Assembly (NCBI GenBank): GCA_963707905.1
Contig: CAVPSA010000042.1
Span: 62,001 to 126,000 of the forward strand
Length of the DNA stretch: 64,000 bases
Source: DASXKD01 sp963707905
GTDB taxonomy: Bacteria > Actinomycetota > Actinomycetes > Streptosporangiales > Streptosporangiaceae
Direction of reading: 5' to 3'
The position numbers and the translations under genes were made by a program. Numbering within the stretch: the stretch's first letter is position 1; each line of letters starts with the position of its first letter. The notes beneath the pieces are model-generated. The model ran no database searches. It was given only the letters and a program-made list of their open reading frames with translations, and was not told the origin of the DNA. Positions 34,437 to 42,017 of the stretch are shown here, one piece after another.

Positions 34437-35354
34437 GTGACTAACATCGCCCCCGAACTTCCGCCGCCGGGCCTGGAGCACGTGCCCGAGGGTGGTGCCG
34501 TCGGCCCGGTGCAGAGCGGCTGGCGCCTGGCGGCCCGCGAGTTCGCCCGGAACAGGCTCGCCGTACTCGGGCTCGGCGCACTGATCTTCTTCGTGATCTT
34601 CTGCTACCTGGGGCCGTACTTCTACCACGGCGGGCTCACCTCCGACCTCACCGCCACCAACGTGCAGCCGTCCATCGGGCACCCGCTCGGCACCGACAAC
34701 CAGGGCTTCGACGTGCTCGAGGAACTGATGGTCGGGGGGCGTAACGCACTGGAGATCGGCTTCCTCTCCGCGCTCATCGGGATGGTCATCGGTGCGGTCT
34801 GGGGCGCGGTGGCCGGCCTGGCCGGAGGGCTGCTCGACGGGTTCCTGATGCGGATCGTGGACGTCCTGCTGTCCATCCCGTTCCTGTTCGTCATACTGAT
34901 CGTCGCGGTCCGCTACGGAGCGACCGTGCTCGGGCTCAGCGTGATCATCGGGATCTTCACCTGGCAGGTCCCCGCGCGGCTGGTCCGCGGCGAGGTGCTC
35001 ACCCTGCGGGTGCGGGACTTCGTCGCCGCGGCCCGCGCCGCAGGCTCCGGCCGGTCCCGGCTCATCAACCGGCACCTGCTGCCCAACTCGCTCGGGGTGA
35101 TCATCGTCACCGCCACGTTCAGCGTGGCCGACGCGATCCTGGCCGTCGCCACCCTCGGCTTCCTCGGCTTCGGCCTGCAGTACCCCACCTTCGACTGGGG
35201 CGACATGCTCAACAACGGGATCACCTACCTGCAGGACGGCTACTGGTGGCAGGTCTACCCCGTAGGGATCGCCATCATCGTGGTGGTGATGGCCTGCAAC
35301 CTGCTCGGCGACGCGCTCCGCGACGCGCTGGACGTCAGGCTGCGCCGCCGGTGA
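34437..35354 (+). CDS. ABC transporter permease, DppC/OppC type
   Basis: The 305-residue partner permease has an N-terminal cytoplasmic OppC-type segment (RLAAREFARNRLAVLGL) before the first helix, an extracytoplasmic loop with HPLGTDNQGFDVLEELM that is characteristic of DppC proteins, and five further membrane helices. The EAA loop is RDFVAAARAAGSGRSRLINRHLLPN. The start is GTG 34437, with GGGAGA about 4 nt upstream, 18 bp after the DppB-like stop. It completes the channel of the importer. Confidence 0.94.
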   Translation: MTNIAPELPPPGLEHVPEGGAVGPVQSGWRLAAREFARNRLAVLGLGALIFFVIFCYLGPYFYHGGLTSDLTATNVQPSIGHPLGTDNQGFDVLEELMVGGRNALEIGFLSALIGMVIGAVWGAVAGLAGGLLDGFLMRIVDVLLSIPFLFVILIVAVRYGATVLGLSVIIGIFTWQVPARLVRGEVLTLRVRDFVAAARAAGSGRSRLINRHLLPNSLGVIIVTATFSVADAILAVATLGFLGFGLQYPTFDWGDMLNNGITYLQDGYWWQVYPVGIAIIVVVMACNLLGDALRDALDVRLRRR

Positions 35355-35411
35355 CCGCCCTTTTCATGCCATACGATTCGCCCGCCAGGCCGACGGCCCA
35401 GGAGTAACCGG

Positions 35412-37568
35412 ATGCCCCCAGTCCTCCAGATCAGCGACCTGTCTACGCACATCCAGCTCACCAAGTCGGTCGTCCACGCCGTCGGCAACGTGGATCTGTC
35501 CATCGAGCCGGGAGAGGCGCTCGGCCTGGTGGGCGAGTCGGGCTGCGGGAAGTCGATGACGGGCCTGTCGATCATGGGGCTGCTGCCGCCGGGCGGGGCG
35601 ATCGTCAGCGGCTCGATCAAGCTGGACGGCAGGGAACTGGTCGGCCTGAGCGATGCCGAGCTGCGCACGATCCGCGGCAACGACATCGCCATGATCTTCC
35701 AGGACCCGCTCACCTCGCTGGACCCCACGAAAACGATCGGCTACCAGGTGGCCGAGCCGGTCCGGCTGCACAAGGGGGCGAGCAAGGCTGCGGCCAGGGC
35801 CCAGGCGACCGAGGTGCTCGGCCTGGTCGGGCTGCCACGGCCGGCCGAGCGGCTCGGCGACTACCCGCACCAGCTTTCCGGCGGCATGCGCCAGCGGGTG
35901 ATGATCGCGATGGCGCTCAGTTGTGAGCCCAAGCTGCTGATCGCCGACGAACCCACGACCGCACTGGACGTCACCATCCAGGCGCAGATCCTCGCCCTGC
36001 TGCACGATCTCAAGGACCGCCTCGGCATGGCGATGCTGCTGATCACGCACGACATGGGCGTGATCGCCGGGCACGCGGACCGGGTCCAGGTCATGTACGC
36101 GGGCCGGATGGTCGAGGTCACCAGCACGCCGAAGCTGTTCCAGCACATGCGCCACCCCTACACCCGTGCCCTGCTGGCCTCCATTCCCCGGCTGAGCCAG
36201 GACGGCAACCGGCGGCTGCTGACGATCGGCGGGCTGCCACCGGACCTGTCCCAGCCACCGGCCGGCTGCCGGTTCGCGCCGCGGTGCAACCGGGCCACCG
36301 ATAAGTGCCTTGACCAAGAGCCCGCGCTGACCGGGGAGACCGCGGATCACCTGTTCTCGTGCTGGCACCCGGTCGACGGGCCCGCCGATGCGGGGACGGG
36401 AAACGGCGCGACGGCTCTCGCTCAGGTGGCGTCGGGCCCGGCCGGGCCCGACGGTGAAGCGGCCGTGGGGCCGGATGCCCCGCTGCTTGAGGTGCGCGAT
36501 CTGGTCAAGGAGTTCCCGGTCACCGCCGGGGCGATCCTGCAGCGCAAGGTCGCGGCCGTGCACGCGGTCTCCAGCGTCTCGTTCACCGTTGCCACGGGGG
36601 AGACGTTCGGCCTGGTGGGCGAGTCGGGCTGCGGGAAGACCACCATCGGCCGGGTGGTGGTGGCGCTCGAGCGCCCGGACTCCGGCTCGGTGCTGCTGAA
36701 CGGCCAGGACATTTCCGCGCTCAGCGGGGGCGAGCTGCGCCGCCAGCGGCGCGACCTGCAGTTGATGTTCCAGGATCCCTATTCGTCGCTGGATCCGAGA
36801 ATGCGGGTCGGCTCCATCATCCGTGAGCCGCTCAGCATCCAGAGCGTCGGGACCCGCCATGAGCAGCAGCAGCGCGTTTTCGAACTGCTCGATGAGGTGG
36901 GCCTGCCGCGTAGCTCGGTCGAGCGCTACCCGCACGAGTTCTCCGGCGGGCAGCGGCAGCGGATCGGGCTGGCCAGGGCGCTCACCCTGAGCCCCAAGGT
37001 CATCGTCGCGGACGAACCGGTCAGCGCCCTGGACGTCTCCATCAGGGCACAGGTGCTCAACCTGATGAAGCGGCTCCAGGCGGACCATGGCCTGACCTAC
37101 ATCGTCATCTCCCACGACCTCGCCGTGGTCAAGTACATGGCCGACCGGATCGGCGTCATGTACCTGGGCAAGCTGGTCGAGATGGGCTCGGCGGAGGACA
37201 TCTACCAGCGTGCGGCGCACCCCTACACCGGCGGGCTCATCGCGACCATCCCGGTCCCGGATCCGGAGGAGGCGCGGGCGCGGCAGGGCGCGGGGATCAA
37301 GGGTGAGCTGCCCAGTGCGGTCACCCCGCCATCGGGCTGCCGGTTCCGGACCCGGTGCCCGTTCGCGCAGGACCTGTGTGCGCAGGAGGAGCCGCAGTTG
37401 CGCTCGTTCGGCCCCGGCCACGTCGCCGCCTGCCACTTCCCCCTGCAGAGCGCGGCAGTGCCGGATGCCGCGTCAGGCCACGTTTGCGCCGGTCGACGCG
37501 CGGCGGAACGGTCTCGATGTCGTGCGTGCGTCGGGCGGACGGGGCCTGCGTCCCGTGAGTTCAGCTGA
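35412..37568 (+). CDS. Fused double ABC ATPase of the oligopeptide importer (DppD-DppF fusion)
   Basis: Two complete nucleotide-binding domains lie in one 718-residue chain. The first has Walker A GESGCGKS (about 40-47), LSGGMRQR and Walker B LLIADEPTTALD; the second has GESGCGKT (about 403-410), FSGGQRQR and VIVADEPVSALD. Each is followed by the C-terminal oligopeptide domain with CRFAPRC...C and CRFRTRC...C cysteine motifs typical of DppD/DppF. A linker of about 40 residues (Gly/Ala/Pro-rich, around 320-360) joins them. Both ATP sites look functional. ATG 35412 follows AGGAG. The last 30 residues (Arg/Cys-rich) do not match the family and may be read-through into degraded DNA. Confidence 0.93.
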   Translation: MPPVLQISDLSTHIQLTKSVVHAVGNVDLSIEPGEALGLVGESGCGKSMTGLSIMGLLPPGGAIVSGSIKLDGRELVGLSDAELRTIRGNDIAMIFQDPLTSLDPTKTIGYQVAEPVRLHKGASKAAARAQATEVLGLVGLPRPAERLGDYPHQLSGGMRQRVMIAMALSCEPKLLIADEPTTALDVTIQAQILALLHDLKDRLGMAMLLITHDMGVIAGHADRVQVMYAGRMVEVTSTPKLFQHMRHPYTRALLASIPRLSQDGNRRLLTIGGLPPDLSQPPAGCRFAPRCNRATDKCLDQEPALTGETADHLFSCWHPVDGPADAGTGNGATALAQVASGPAGPDGEAAVGPDAPLLEVRDLVKEFPVTAGAILQRKVAAVHAVSSVSFTVATGETFGLVGESGCGKTTIGRVVVALERPDSGSVLLNGQDISALSGGELRRQRRDLQLMFQDPYSSLDPRMRVGSIIREPLSIQSVGTRHEQQQRVFELLDEVGLPRSSVERYPHEFSGGQRQRIGLARALTLSPKVIVADEPVSALDVSIRAQVLNLMKRLQADHGLTYIVISHDLAVVKYMADRIGVMYLGKLVEMGSAEDIYQRAAHPYTGGLIATIPVPDPEEARARQGAGIKGELPSAVTPPSGCRFRTRCPFAQDLCAQEEPQLRSFGPGHVAACHFPLQSAAVPDAASGHVCAGRRAAERSRCRACVGRTGPASREFS

Positions 37569-37589
37569 GCAGAACTCGTTGCCTTACGG

Positions 37590-37675
37590 GTCGTGCATGA
37601 CCCCAGCGCCTGCGACCAGAACCGCGCCAGCAGGGCCGGGTCATTCGCGTCGATGGTCAACTGCCAGAACATCAT
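37590..37675 (-). pseudogene. N-terminal fragment of a VOC/glyoxalase-fold protein
   Basis: On the minus strand, MMFWQLTIDANDPALLARFW followed by SQALG matches the opening strand and helix of small VOC (glyoxalase/bleomycin-resistance fold) proteins. After about 25 residues the similarity stops and the frame runs into the antisense of the ATPase gene. The rest of the expected 110-130 residues is missing, so this is a 5' gene fragment at the boundary of the transporter operon. Confidence 0.5.
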
Positions 37676-37815
37676 GTCCAGATGCTAGACCCGGATAACT
37701 CCTATAGAAGTACCTGGCCCCTCTCTGGTCATTGTGGCACAAAATACCAGTTCATCATGCTATTATAGAACTCGATTTCGATAAATGCTGTGGGTGCAAG
37801 CAGGAGGTGGCCGGG

Positions 37816-38307
37816 ATGTGCAACGGGCCAGGCCGGGCCGCCAGCGTGACCGAAGCGCTGGCCATGCTCGACCATGCCCTGGATTACCTGGCCGACACCG
37901 ACGCCGCATCCCTGCCCGGGGACATCCAGGCCGAGGCGTTACGGGCACTGGAACGCGCCCAGTCCAAGCACACCGTTGCCCGGGCCCGGATCCTGGCCGC
38001 CTTCGCCTCCCAGGCCACCTTTGAAGATGACGGGCATGGCAGCGCCCGTACCTGGCTGAAATGGCAGGCCCGGATCACCACCGGAGCGGCGGCGGGAGCC
38101 GTTGACGCCGCGCACGATCTCGCGGGCTACCGGCGGCTGCGGCGGCTTTTGCGTGCCTGGCGGCTGATTGCCATAGCGGTCGGCCGGGCCGGCGATGACG
38201 AGGAACTCTCGGCGGTACGGAATGGCGCCGCGCGGACGACACCAGCTGATGAAGCCATCCCGGGCTGGCAGGAGCGGCTAGCGGCCGCGCGGGCTCAACG
38301 GCAGTGA
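37816..38307 (+). CDS. DUF222-type N-terminal piece of a split HNH endonuclease element
   Basis: The 163-residue product starts at ATG 37816, 7 nt after a strong AGGAGGTGG. The first 110 residues, with the LRALERAQSKHTVARARILAAF helix and GSARTWLKWQARI, match the DUF222 (13E12-repeat-type) domain that usually precedes an HNH nuclease domain in a protein of 400-550 residues. After GAAAGAV the family pattern is lost (AAHDLAGYRRLRRLLRAWR), consistent with an internal deletion and frameshift. The remaining HNH half is encoded by the next frame. The upstream 37680-37800 stretch is A/T-rich and could carry a promoter. It is probably a decaying copy of a repeated actinobacterial gene. Confidence 0.6.
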   Translation: MCNGPGRAASVTEALAMLDHALDYLADTDAASLPGDIQAEALRALERAQSKHTVARARILAAFASQATFEDDGHGSARTWLKWQARITTGAAAGAVDAAHDLAGYRRLRRLLRAWRLIAIAVGRAGDDEELSAVRNGAARTTPADEAIPGWQERLAAARAQRQ

Positions 38308-38308
38308 C

Positions 38309-39049
38309 ATGACCTTGTCGCAGCTTCGCGGTACTTCTGGCGCTGCCACGGCCGAAAGTGCCTGGATGGCCGCTCGGGCAGCCCAGTTCGGCTGGCTCGC
38401 GGGTCCCGGGGCTGATGCCGCCGCGTGCGACGCCACCATCGTGCCCGTGGTGACCGGTCACGTCGATGCTGCTGCCCTGGACCGGCTGACCGACGTCTAT
38501 CTGGCCGCTCGTGACCCGGCCTCCACCCGCGTCCCGGACTCCGGCCGTGCTCTGGGCTCCCGCCAGCGCCGAGCACCCCAGCCTCTCAGCCCGGCTACCC
38601 GCCAGCGGCTGAGCCAGGCACTGCTCGGCCTCGCCGCTGATGCCCTGTCCGGTCCCGCCGGGCTCGCCGCCCGGCTGCGGGCCGCCCTCGACGGCAAGCC
38701 ACTCACCTCAGCCAGCCTCCCGCTGGACATCGGCGCCGCCACCGAGACCATTCCCGCCCACCTGCGCCGCGCGGTGACCATCCGCCATCCGGCCTGCGCC
38801 TTTCCCGGGTGCGACCAGCCAGTGAGCGTGTGCGAGGTGCACCACATCGTTCCCCGATCCCGCGGAGGACCAACCGCCCTGCCCAATCTGGTCCTGCTGT
38901 GCAGGTTCCATCATCTGGTCGTGATCCACCGCTGGGGCTGGCGGCTGGTACTGAATGCCGACGGCAGCACCACCGTCACCAGCCCCGAGGGCCGCACCGT
39001 GCACAGCCACGGCCCGCCCGGACACGACCCACCTAGCCAGGCGGCCTGA
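38309..39049 (+). CDS. HNH nuclease-domain piece of a split DUF222/HNH element
   Basis: The 246-residue frame begins 1 bp after the stop of the DUF222 piece, in another frame. Its C-terminal region has the HNH/beta-beta-alpha-metal site: CAFPGCDQPVSVCEVHHIVP, then GGPTALPNL and CRFHHLVVIHRW, with zinc cysteines and catalytic histidines in place. The N-terminal part (TLSQLRG, AACDATIVPVVTGHVD) corresponds to the middle of intact family members, so start codon use at 38309 is fortuitous or represents re-initiation. Catalytic residues being intact, a truncated nuclease could still be made. Such elements occur in many copies in actinobacterial genomes; their role is unknown. Confidence 0.6.
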   Translation: MTLSQLRGTSGAATAESAWMAARAAQFGWLAGPGADAAACDATIVPVVTGHVDAAALDRLTDVYLAARDPASTRVPDSGRALGSRQRRAPQPLSPATRQRLSQALLGLAADALSGPAGLAARLRAALDGKPLTSASLPLDIGAATETIPAHLRRAVTIRHPACAFPGCDQPVSVCEVHHIVPRSRGGPTALPNLVLLCRFHHLVVIHRWGWRLVLNADGSTTVTSPEGRTVHSHGPPGHDPPSQAA

Positions 39050-39098
39050 CCTCGGTCAGTACCACCCCGGGCCATCGCGTCGGCGCTATCGTCGGCGG

Positions 39099-39865
39099 GT
39101 GGACGTTCGGTCCCTCGGGTATCGCACCGACTTGGCGATCCTGGCGCTCGAAGGCAGCCAGGTCACCGATCGCGGTGATCACCTCGTCATCCATACCCTC
39201 AGCAATCCGGACTACTGGTGGGGTAACTTTCTGCTCCTGCGGGACCTCAAGCCCGGCTCGGGCGGCGGCTGGATGGCCAGATTCGCCGCCGAGTTCCCCG
39301 ACGCGCAACACACGGCGCTAGGGCTGGACGAGCCGGACGTCCGCGCCGTGGACCCCGGTGAGCTCGCCGGGATGACGATGGAGCGGAACGCGGTCATGAC
39401 CGCGACGTCGGTGCACGCGCCGCCGCACCCGAATACGGAGGCGGTCTTCCGGACGCTGGAGGGCGACGCCGACTGGCAGCAGTCGCTCAAGCTCACGGCA
39501 GCGGTCTACGCTGGTGAGCCCGGCGGCGACGTCAGGTTCCTGACCACGCAGCTAGCCGCGAAGCGGGCGCTGACCGAGGCGGGCCACGGAGCGTGGTCCG
39601 GCGCTTTCCTCGACGGCACACTGGTCTCGCAACTGGGCCTCATCACCGTTGAATCAAGGCTCGCACGCTACCAGAGCGTCGAGACGCATCCCGCCGCCCG
39701 CCGCCGTGGCCTCGCCGCACCCTGGTCTGGCACGCCGGTGCGACCGCGCTCACCGGCGGCACAACGACTCTGGTCATGGTCGCCGAACCCGATGACGCCG
39801 CCATCCGCGTCTACCGCTCCGTCGGCTTCACCGTCACCGAACACCAGCTCAGCTTCATCCATTAG
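39099..39865 (+). pseudogene. GNAT acetyltransferase gene with a frameshift
   Basis: From GTG 39099 the frame encodes a GNAT-like protein (SLGYRTDLAILALEGSQVTD, then SVETHPAARRRGLA, the acetyl-CoA loop). At about 39710-39720 the similarity continues in the -1 frame as RTLVWHAGATALTGGTTTLVMVAEPDDAA and IRVYRSVGFTVTEHQLSFIH with a stop at 39863-39865, the usual end of a GNAT domain. In the original frame the C-terminus becomes Ser/Pro-rich nonsense. One missing base in the GC-rich stretch explains both halves. It lies in the same decayed interval as the split HNH element. Confidence 0.6.
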
Positions 39866-39946
39866 CCGGCCCAATCAGGACCGGCAAAGGTGATGCGGGA
39901 TCGGGGGGCGCCGGAGCTTAGCTCCGTTGCGTCGATCATGTGCGAT

Positions 39947-40450
39947 ATGGGCCGGGTGCGCGCAATCGCAATCGCCGCGAGCAGCTGCGTCCTCGTCGGG
40001 GCCTGCTCGTCGACCGGACACTCGGCGGTCCCCGGACCGGTCCCGGTGTCGTCGCCGGGCAGCAGCGACGCGGTCCAGCAGTACCTCACTGCGGTCAAGG
40101 CGCTCTGCGATGGGCTGGAGCAGAAGATCATCGCGCTGAACGGCGGCCGGTTCGACATCCCGTTGAAGGCCTTTCTCGCCCAGCTCCCCCGGCACACCAA
40201 GCTGCGCGACGACTTCGATCGCCAGCTCGCCGCGATCGTCGTACCCCAGGCTGCGGCCGCCAAGGAGCGGGCACTTGCCGCCTACATCGCATTCGCCAGC
40301 AAACTCGACGCGGCGCGACTGCGGGCCGCCCGGCAGGGTACTGCCGCGTATCAGCGCGAGATCGACGCCGAGCAGAAGTCCGCGGCAAGCGACCCGTCCA
40401 TCACCGCCCTGGGCGCCGCCGGATTCAGCCAATCGTGCACCGCACGCTGA
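39947..40450 (+). CDS. Small helical lipoprotein, unknown function
   Basis: The protein has a lipoprotein signal (RVRAIAIAASSCVLVGAC, lipobox LVGAC with Cys at about 18 from ATG 39947), then a Ser/Pro-rich linker and a helical domain of about 120 residues with QQYLTAVKALCDGLEQKI and alternating Ala/Lys/Arg helices. Two Cys in the mature domain (LCDG and the terminal SCTAR) could form a disulfide. The start is uncertain: GTG 39890 and ATG 39893 or 39938 are in frame. No family is recognised. It is isolated from its neighbours by about 80-120 bp. Confidence 0.6.
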   Translation: MGRVRAIAIAASSCVLVGACSSTGHSAVPGPVPVSSPGSSDAVQQYLTAVKALCDGLEQKIIALNGGRFDIPLKAFLAQLPRHTKLRDDFDRQLAAIVVPQAAAAKERALAAYIAFASKLDAARLRAARQGTAAYQREIDAEQKSAASDPSITALGAAGFSQSCTAR

Positions 40451-40572
40451 TCCGCGCGGGTGAAACGGTCCAGCTCGCAGCCGAGCGAGGCGGTAGGAGG
40501 CGGTGCCGGTCTCGATGAACCCTGCATGGAGCGCGGTGCCTGGCCGGGCACCGCGCAGAGACCGGGTACCGG

Positions 40573-40896
40573 CTACCCCGGCGCGCCGGGGTGCCGGTCT
40601 GCCCCGGTTGCCTCCTGTGGTGCTGACATCAGCGCGCGGGCGGAGCGGTACGACATGACCGCAAGGCAGGAGCGTGCCGACAGCAGGGAGAGGACCGAGA
40701 ACACCGAGCCCACGGAGAACAGCGAGGCGAAGGAGCCGGCAGACCCTACCGACAACGCGGAGCCCACCGAGCCGATGGACAGCACCGAACCCCGCGATCC
40801 GATCGACAGGAACGAGTCCTGTGACCACAGGGACCACCGTGACGAGTCCGGCTCGCGAGCCGCCGAGAGTGTGCGCATGACCTCATCATGACGCAC
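40573..40896 (-). CDS. Ser/Gly hexapeptide-repeat protein (SIGSxGS repeats)
   Basis: The 107-residue protein opens with REPDSSRWSLWSQDSFLSIGS and then repeats a six-residue pattern (S-x-L/V-S-I/V-G: SRGSVLSIGSVGSALSVGSAGS and so on) about eight times, the sort of periodicity seen in beta-solenoid or left-handed helix proteins. I recall similar short proteins from other actinobacteria, without a known role. The start is GTG 40896, overlapping the amidohydrolase stop by 11 bp on the same strand; ATG 40878 is an alternative. The opposite strand is also open and Glu/Asp/Pro-rich, but its start lacks a ribosome-binding site, so I favour the minus strand. Confidence 0.6.
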   Translation of the reverse strand: MRHDEVMRTLSAAREPDSSRWSLWSQDSFLSIGSRGSVLSIGSVGSALSVGSAGSFASLFSVGSVFSVLSLLSARSCLAVMSYRSARALMSAPQEATGADRHPGAPG

Positions 40897-41968
40897 GAAG
40901 GCCCGCGCCCTTCGCCGCGCCAGAAAGAGCCGCCACCGCGAGCCGGCCGAGCGAGGCCAGGTCGTAGCCGCCCTCCTGGATCAGGACCGCCGGCCCCAGC
41001 GCCGCGACCATGCGCCCCGCGGCGTGGTAGCCAGCCTCGGTAACGCACAACGGGCTCTCCGGGTCGGTGGCAGCAGCGTCCACACCGAGCGATACCACGA
41101 TGGCATCGGGCTCCAGGGCGCGTGCCTCGTCACACAGGGTGCGCAGAGCGGCGAGCCAGTCGTCGTCCCCGGTTCCGGGTGCCAGCGGCAGGTTGCGGTT
41201 GAAGCCCATGCCCGCACCGCGGCCGCGTTCCGCCGCGTAACCGGCATAGTGCGGGAACCACCCCGCGCCAGGATCGACGTGGAGCGAGCCGTACCAGACG
41301 TCGGCCCGGTCATAGAAGATCATCTGGGTGCCGTTGCCGTGGTGGGCGTCGATGTCGAGTACCGCGATCCGCCGCGCCCCGGCGGCCAGCAGCGCCTGCG
41401 CCGCGATCGCGGCGTTGTTGAGGTAGCAGGACCCGCCGTACGCGTCGCGGGTCACGTGGTGACCTGGTGGCCGGCATAGCGCATATGCGAGGCGCTCGCC
41501 CGAGCTGACCAGGCCGGCGGCGGTCAGTGCGGCGTCCACGGCGCCCCTGATCGCAGCCCAGCTACCGGGGCCGACCAGCGTCATCGTGTCGTAACAGAAC
41601 AGCCCGGCCCGCCCATGCACGGCAGGCGGAGAGCGCTCCGGCAGCCCAGCCAGCATGCCCGCTGTCGGGAAGACGTAGGGGACCACCCGGTCGCGGCCGT
41701 ACTCCGCGGGCAGCCCCGCCGCCGCCCAGTCCTCCCACACCCTGGCCAGGTGGTCGACCAGTTCCGGGGCGTGGACCGTGCGGACGATCTCGTCACCGTG
41801 CCGGACCGCAGCCACCATCGGCGCCCCGGCCGCGGCCAGCGCCTCGCGCAGGACCAGGGCCCGGGCCGGGACCTCCGTGCCGTCATCCCGGACGCCCAGC
41901 CAGATCTCACCGCCCGGCTCATGCCGCAGGCAGTCCTCACTCCACACCACCGGCACCGGCAGGGCCAT
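40886..41968 (-). CDS. Histone-deacetylase-fold amidohydrolase (acetylpolyamine/acetoin-utilisation type)
   Basis: The 360-residue protein matches the arginase/deacetylase fold: CRPPGHH with catalytic His170-His171, GGSCYLNNAAIAAQ, and VLDIDAHHGNGTQ with zinc ligands Asp207 and His209; the third ligand is the Asp in SLGVDAAATDPES, and the catalytic Tyr/Gly-rich end is EGGYDL. These are hallmarks of bacterial class II HDAC-like enzymes that remove acetyl from polyamines, acetoin-pathway proteins or other acyl-lysines. ATG 41968 follows AAGGGGG. It is divergent from the S9 peptidase gene and overlaps the repeat protein downstream. The substrate is not determinable. Confidence 0.92.
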   Translation of the reverse strand: MALPVPVVWSEDCLRHEPGGEIWLGVRDDGTEVPARALVLREALAAAGAPMVAAVRHGDEIVRTVHAPELVDHLARVWEDWAAAGLPAEYGRDRVVPYVFPTAGMLAGLPERSPPAVHGRAGLFCYDTMTLVGPGSWAAIRGAVDAALTAAGLVSSGERLAYALCRPPGHHVTRDAYGGSCYLNNAAIAAQALLAAGARRIAVLDIDAHHGNGTQMIFYDRADVWYGSLHVDPGAGWFPHYAGYAAERGRGAGMGFNRNLPLAPGTGDDDWLAALRTLCDEARALEPDAIVVSLGVDAAATDPESPLCVTEAGYHAAGRMVAALGPAVLIQEGGYDLASLGRLAVAALSGAAKGAGLRAS

Positions 41969-42017
41969 TCATCCCCCTTGGCGGCTTCCGCGCAGGTTGC
42001 GGGGTTAGCATCACGGG

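Noticed and set aside
37569..39865. Insertion sequence or integrase at the decay zone
   Set aside because: No transposase or integrase motif and no terminal inverted repeats or target duplication could be found by eye.
40460..40891. Glu/Pro-rich plus-strand frame opposite the SIGS repeat protein
   Set aside because: No ribosome-binding site; the opposite strand has a conserved-looking head and ordered hexapeptide periodicity. Not fully excluded.
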